Positions 12,304 to 14,682 of a stretch of 14,682 bases of DNA are shown in pieces. Made by a program: the position numbers and the translations under genes. The stretch's first letter is position 1, and each line of letters starts with the position of its first letter. The stretch spans positions 1 to 14,682 of the forward strand of contig CAZNOS010000018.1 in the NCBI GenBank assembly GCA_964574775.1. The letters are read 5' to 3'. The notes beneath the pieces were generated by a model. It worked only from the letters and a program-made list of their open reading frames with translations, was not told the DNA's origin and did no database searches. Origin of the DNA: CABMGO01 sp964574775. GTDB taxonomy: Archaea > Nanobdellota > Nanobdellia > Pacearchaeales > GW2011-AR1.

Positions 12304-13359
12304 ATGCTTAGTATAAAATATTTTTTGGAAAAATTAAGAGCAGATTTCTTTTTTAACGAGTTCAATCATAGATTGAAAAAAGGCAAACCTCTTCCTCCTC
12401 ATTATGTTTTATGGGATTGTTCTAGAAAATGTAATCTGAATTGTGCGCATTGCGGAGCTGTTAAGGAAAGATATGATAAAGAACTAACTACAGAGCAAAT
12501 AAAAAAAGTTATTGATGAAATGGCTAAAATGAAAGTTCGGTTTTTTGCAGCGACCGGAGGAGAACCATTATTGAGGGCAGATATTTTAGAGGTCATGAAA
12601 TATGCTCATGAAAAAGGAATTAGAGTTGGTTTGGCAACAAATGGTTTTTTTATCAACGAGGAAAAAGCAAAAAAGATAAGAGAGGCAGGAATTGTTTCTA
12701 TACAAGTAAGCCTTGATGGGCCCGAAAAAATACATAATAAAATAAGGGGCAATCCGCTCAGCTTTCAAAACGCAGTAAGAGGAATTAGATTATTACAACA
12801 AGAAAAAATAAAGATGGTTTCGGTTGCAACGACCGTTACTCCTATGAATTTTGAATATTTACGAGAGTTGAAGAAAATATTATTGGATTTAGGGGTTGTT
12901 TCGTGGAGAATTTGCGTAATAATGCCCATCGGGAGAGCGGAAAGAAAAAAGTTATTGTTGGGCCCCAAGAAATTAAGAGAATTGTTTGAATTTGTTGCAT
13001 CGAATAAAGATAAAATAGAAATCCAAATTGGAGAGAATTTGCCTTTTTTGGCAGAGTATGAAACTAAAATAAGAAACGCTCCTCTTGTTTGCCCCGTAGG
13101 ATTCGGTGCTTGTTGTATTGGAGTAGACGGAAATGTGCGAGGCTGTCCCGAAATGCCGGATGTTGAGAAATTTAGAGAGGGCTCTGTTTTAGAAAAGTCT
13201 TTTACAGAGATTTGGGAGAAAGGATTCCAGAGATATAGAAATAGAGAGGCGATAAAGACAGATAAAAAATGTATGAAGTGTAAAAATAAGTATGATTGTT
13301 TTGGTGGTTGTTGGGTAATGCGGGAAGGGGATATTCAGTGTATATATGACTTAATGTAA
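12304..13359 (+). CDS. Radical SAM/SPASM-domain enzyme
   Basis: A 351-residue enzyme with a complete radical SAM core and auxiliary cluster domain. The SAM-binding [4Fe-4S] motif is C43-x3-C47-x2-C50, inside Cys-Asn-Leu-Asn-Cys-Ala-His-Cys, followed by Gly-Gly-Glu-Pro-Leu-Leu (85-90) and Ser-Leu-Asp-Gly-Pro (136-140). The SPASM domain has all seven expected cysteines: C263-x12-G276-x4-C281, then C323-x2-C326-x5-C332-x3-C336 and C346. Extra cysteines C39, C270 and C271 are present. SPASM enzymes modify ribosomal peptides (PqqE, AlbA, mycofactocin and sactipeptide maturases) or act in heme and other cofactor synthesis (AhbC/AhbD, NirJ-like); no separate PqqD-type peptide-binding domain is obvious. 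The ATG follows the small repeat-tail gene's stop by two bases without a clear ribosome site, so translation is probably coupled. The substrate is not determined. Confidence 0.88.
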   Translation: MLSIKYFLEKLRADFFFNEFNHRLKKGKPLPPHYVLWDCSRKCNLNCAHCGAVKERYDKELTTEQIKKVIDEMAKMKVRFFAATGGEPLLRADILEVMKYAHEKGIRVGLATNGFFINEEKAKKIREAGIVSIQVSLDGPEKIHNKIRGNPLSFQNAVRGIRLLQQEKIKMVSVATTVTPMNFEYLRELKKILLDLGVVSWRICVIMPIGRAERKKLLLGPKKLRELFEFVASNKDKIEIQIGENLPFLAEYETKIRNAPLVCPVGFGACCIGVDGNVRGCPEMPDVEKFREGSVLEKSFTEIWEKGFQRYRNREAIKTDKKCMKCKNKYDCFGGCWVMREGDIQCIYDLM

Positions 13360-13362
13360 ACA

Positions 13363-13369
13363 TTTAAAA
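13363..13369 (+). promoter_or_regulatory. TATA box for the aIF5B gene
   Basis: TTTAAAA within CATTTAAAATC, four bases after the radical SAM gene's stop and centred 26 bases before the ATG at 13392. It predicts a leaderless transcript. Confidence 0.68.
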
Positions 13370-13391
13370 TCAAGATTTTTGTTAACTATTC

Positions 13392-14682
13392 ATGGCAGTT
13401 CGACAACCAATCGTTACGGTTTGCGGTCATGTAGACCATGGAAAAACTTCAATGTTAGATAAACTTAGAGGGACTTCTATTCAGGAAGGCGAGGCTGGTG
13501 GAATTACTCAGAAGATTTCTTTTACAATGATGCCAAAAGAGACTATACTTGAGAGAGGTGGAGTCGTCTTAGAGAAATTTAAAATTCCTTTAGAGATTCC
13601 TGGATTTTTATTTATTGATACTCCCGGACACGCTGCCTTTACGAATTTAAGAAAACGTGGTGGTTCTCTGGCTGATTTAGCAGTTTTAGTTATTGATGTT
13701 AATGAAGGAATTAAGCCACAGACTGCCGAGGTTTTGCAAATTCTTAGGATGAATAAAACTCCGTTTATTATTGCGCTGAATAAGATGGATAATATTTCTG
13801 GTTGGAAAATGGCCGAGTCTAAACTTTTTTTGGATTCTGAGAATAAACAGGCCTTGAATGTTGCGGAGAATTTTCAGGAAAAACTTTTTACCCTAATGGG
13901 TTCGCTAAGTCATCATGGAATTGACGCTGAACTTTATAATAAAATTTCTGATTTTACGAAACATGTTGCTATTGTTCCGTGTTCGGCTAGAAGCGGAGAG
14001 GGAATTTCTGAAATTTTAGCGATGTTAGCTGCTTTAAGTCAGAAGTTTTTGAAAGAAAAGATTTCGGTTCAGTCTGAGGCTCGAGGTGTTGTTTTGGAAG
14101 TTAAGAAAGATAAGAGTTCTAATTATTTGGAGGCGATTTTGTATGATGGTGAACTTTCTAATACTGATGAGATCGCGATTCCGGGTTTTGAAAACGTGGT
14201 TGTTACGAAGATTAGAAATATTCAGGAAGCTTTGCCTTTGAATAAAGGTTTTAAGACTGTTGATAAGGTTACGGCTGCGGCGGGAATTAGAATGCAAGTC
14301 GTAATGAAAGACGATATTCTGCCCGGGATGCCATTTAGAATTGTGAAGGGCGCGGAAGATATTGAAAAAGTTAAGTTAGAGTTCAAGAAAGAACTTTCTG
14401 AAGGAATTAGAACTGACGAAAAGGGAATTGTTGTGAAGGCTGAGTCTTTAGGTAGTCTTGAGGCGTTACTTGTTTTACTTAGGCAGAAACAAATTGGAGT
14501 TGTAAAGGCTACGATTGGAAATATTACTAAGAAAGATTTGTATATTGCTGGTTCATTGCCTGAGGGCGATAGGGTTATTCTTGGATTTAATTCGATAGTA
14601 GCGGAGGACGTCTCAGATACTGAAATAAAAGATGTTAAAATTTTCTCTAATGCAGTTGTGTATAAACTGATTGAGGATTTTG
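13392..14682 (+). CDS. infB: Translation initiation factor IF5B, 5' part (runs off the right edge)
   Basis: The first 430 codons are visible with no stop and no frameshift. This GTPase promotes ribosomal subunit joining during initiation. GTPase motifs are complete: Gly-His-Val-Asp-His-Gly-Lys-Thr-Ser (12-20), the switch Gly-Gly-Ile-Thr-Gln-Lys-Ile (36-42), Asp-Thr-Pro-Gly-His (76-80), Asn-Lys-Met-Asp (130-133) and Ser-Ala-Arg-Ser-Gly-Glu-Gly (198-204). The protein starts almost at the G domain, as in archaeal aIF5B, without the long N-terminal extensions of bacterial IF2 or eukaryotic eIF5B. A beta-barrel domain II and the start of domain III follow. Archaeal aIF5B is about 600 residues, so roughly the last quarter to third lies outside the window. 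No intein is seen in the visible part. Coding is T- and G-rich compared with the genes at 10459-11983. Confidence 0.95.
   Translation, partial: MAVRQPIVTVCGHVDHGKTSMLDKLRGTSIQEGEAGGITQKISFTMMPKETILERGGVVLEKFKIPLEIPGFLFIDTPGHAAFTNLRKRGGSLADLAVLVIDVNEGIKPQTAEVLQILRMNKTPFIIALNKMDNISGWKMAESKLFLDSENKQALNVAENFQEKLFTLMGSLSHHGIDAELYNKISDFTKHVAIVPCSARSGEGISEILAMLAALSQKFLKEKISVQSEARGVVLEVKKDKSSNYLEAILYDGELSNTDEIAIPGFENVVVTKIRNIQEALPLNKGFKTVDKVTAAAGIRMQVVMKDDILPGMPFRIVKGAEDIEKVKLEFKKELSEGIRTDEKGIVVKAESLGSLEALLVLLRQKQIGVVKATIGNITKKDLYIAGSLPEGDRVILGFNSIVAEDVSDTEIKDVKIFSNAVVYKLIEDF

Noticed and set aside
12402..12968. Three minus-strand frames across the radical SAM gene
   Set aside because: They are antisense to conserved radical SAM motifs and show no promoter.
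14034..14297. Minus-strand frame of 87 codons near the right edge
   Set aside because: Antisense to aIF5B, whose plus-strand frame is open to the edge with all GTPase motifs. Its Asn/Arg/Leu-rich translation looks like a reverse shadow.

Overview
The window looks like a piece of chromosome from a small-genome archaeon, most likely of the DPANN group (Woesearchaeota/Pacearchaeota-like). This rests on several things. The right edge encodes an archaeal/eukaryal-type translation initiation factor IF5B whose GTPase domain begins almost at residue 1. Promoters are archaeal TATA boxes, nearly all about 26 bases before the start codon. The DNA is AT-rich, genes are tightly packed, and many encode small membrane-hairpin proteins. 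The phylum is inference. No rRNA, tRNA, CRISPR array, insertion sequence or integrase was seen, and no stretch above about 100 bases lacks a gene.

Region 1 (about 104-5749, minus strand) is one long operon of eight genes, six of the seven junctions being 4-base stop/start overlaps. In transcription order: a two-repeat CCG (HdrB/GlcF-C-like) protein, a nucleoside-deoxyribosyltransferase-like protein, an orphan helical protein, an EEP-family phosphatase/nuclease, a GlcD-like FAD dehydrogenase, a protein with a possible ADP-ribosyltransferase-like fold, a DHH/DHHA1 phosphoesterase, and a two-cluster ferredoxin-like protein. The first, fifth and eighth together make a glycolate/D-lactate-dehydrogenase-type complex whose GlcF part is split into two genes at opposite ends of the operon. 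Nucleotide and nucleic-acid enzymes lie between them. A further gene probably starts at base 6 and leaves the window to the left.

Region 2 (5803-6960) has two divergent genes for alignable two-helix membrane proteins. The plus-strand one overlaps a small multi-cysteine zinc-ribbon gene. That gene ends base-to-base against the convergent Nudix gene.

Region 3 (6961-10362, minus strand) holds a thioredoxin-CcdA/DsbD fusion, then an ABC exporter translationally coupled to a Nudix hydrolase.

Region 4 (10459-14682, plus strand) holds a RecB/Cas4-like PD-(D/E)XK nuclease with iron-sulfur cysteines, an orphan 235-residue protein, a small membrane protein ending in three Tyr-Gly-Pro-x-Pro repeats followed two bases later by a complete radical SAM/SPASM enzyme, and the 5' part of the aIF5B gene.

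Two translation modes are visible. Genes that open a transcription unit appear leaderless, with the TATA centre 25.5-26.5 bases before the start. Downstream genes mostly have Shine-Dalgarno sequences and overlapping stop/start codons. This pattern corrected three starts (5024, 6048, 7458). The strongest candidates for something undescribed are the repeat-tailed peptide with its SPASM enzyme, and the mixed redox/nucleotide operon.
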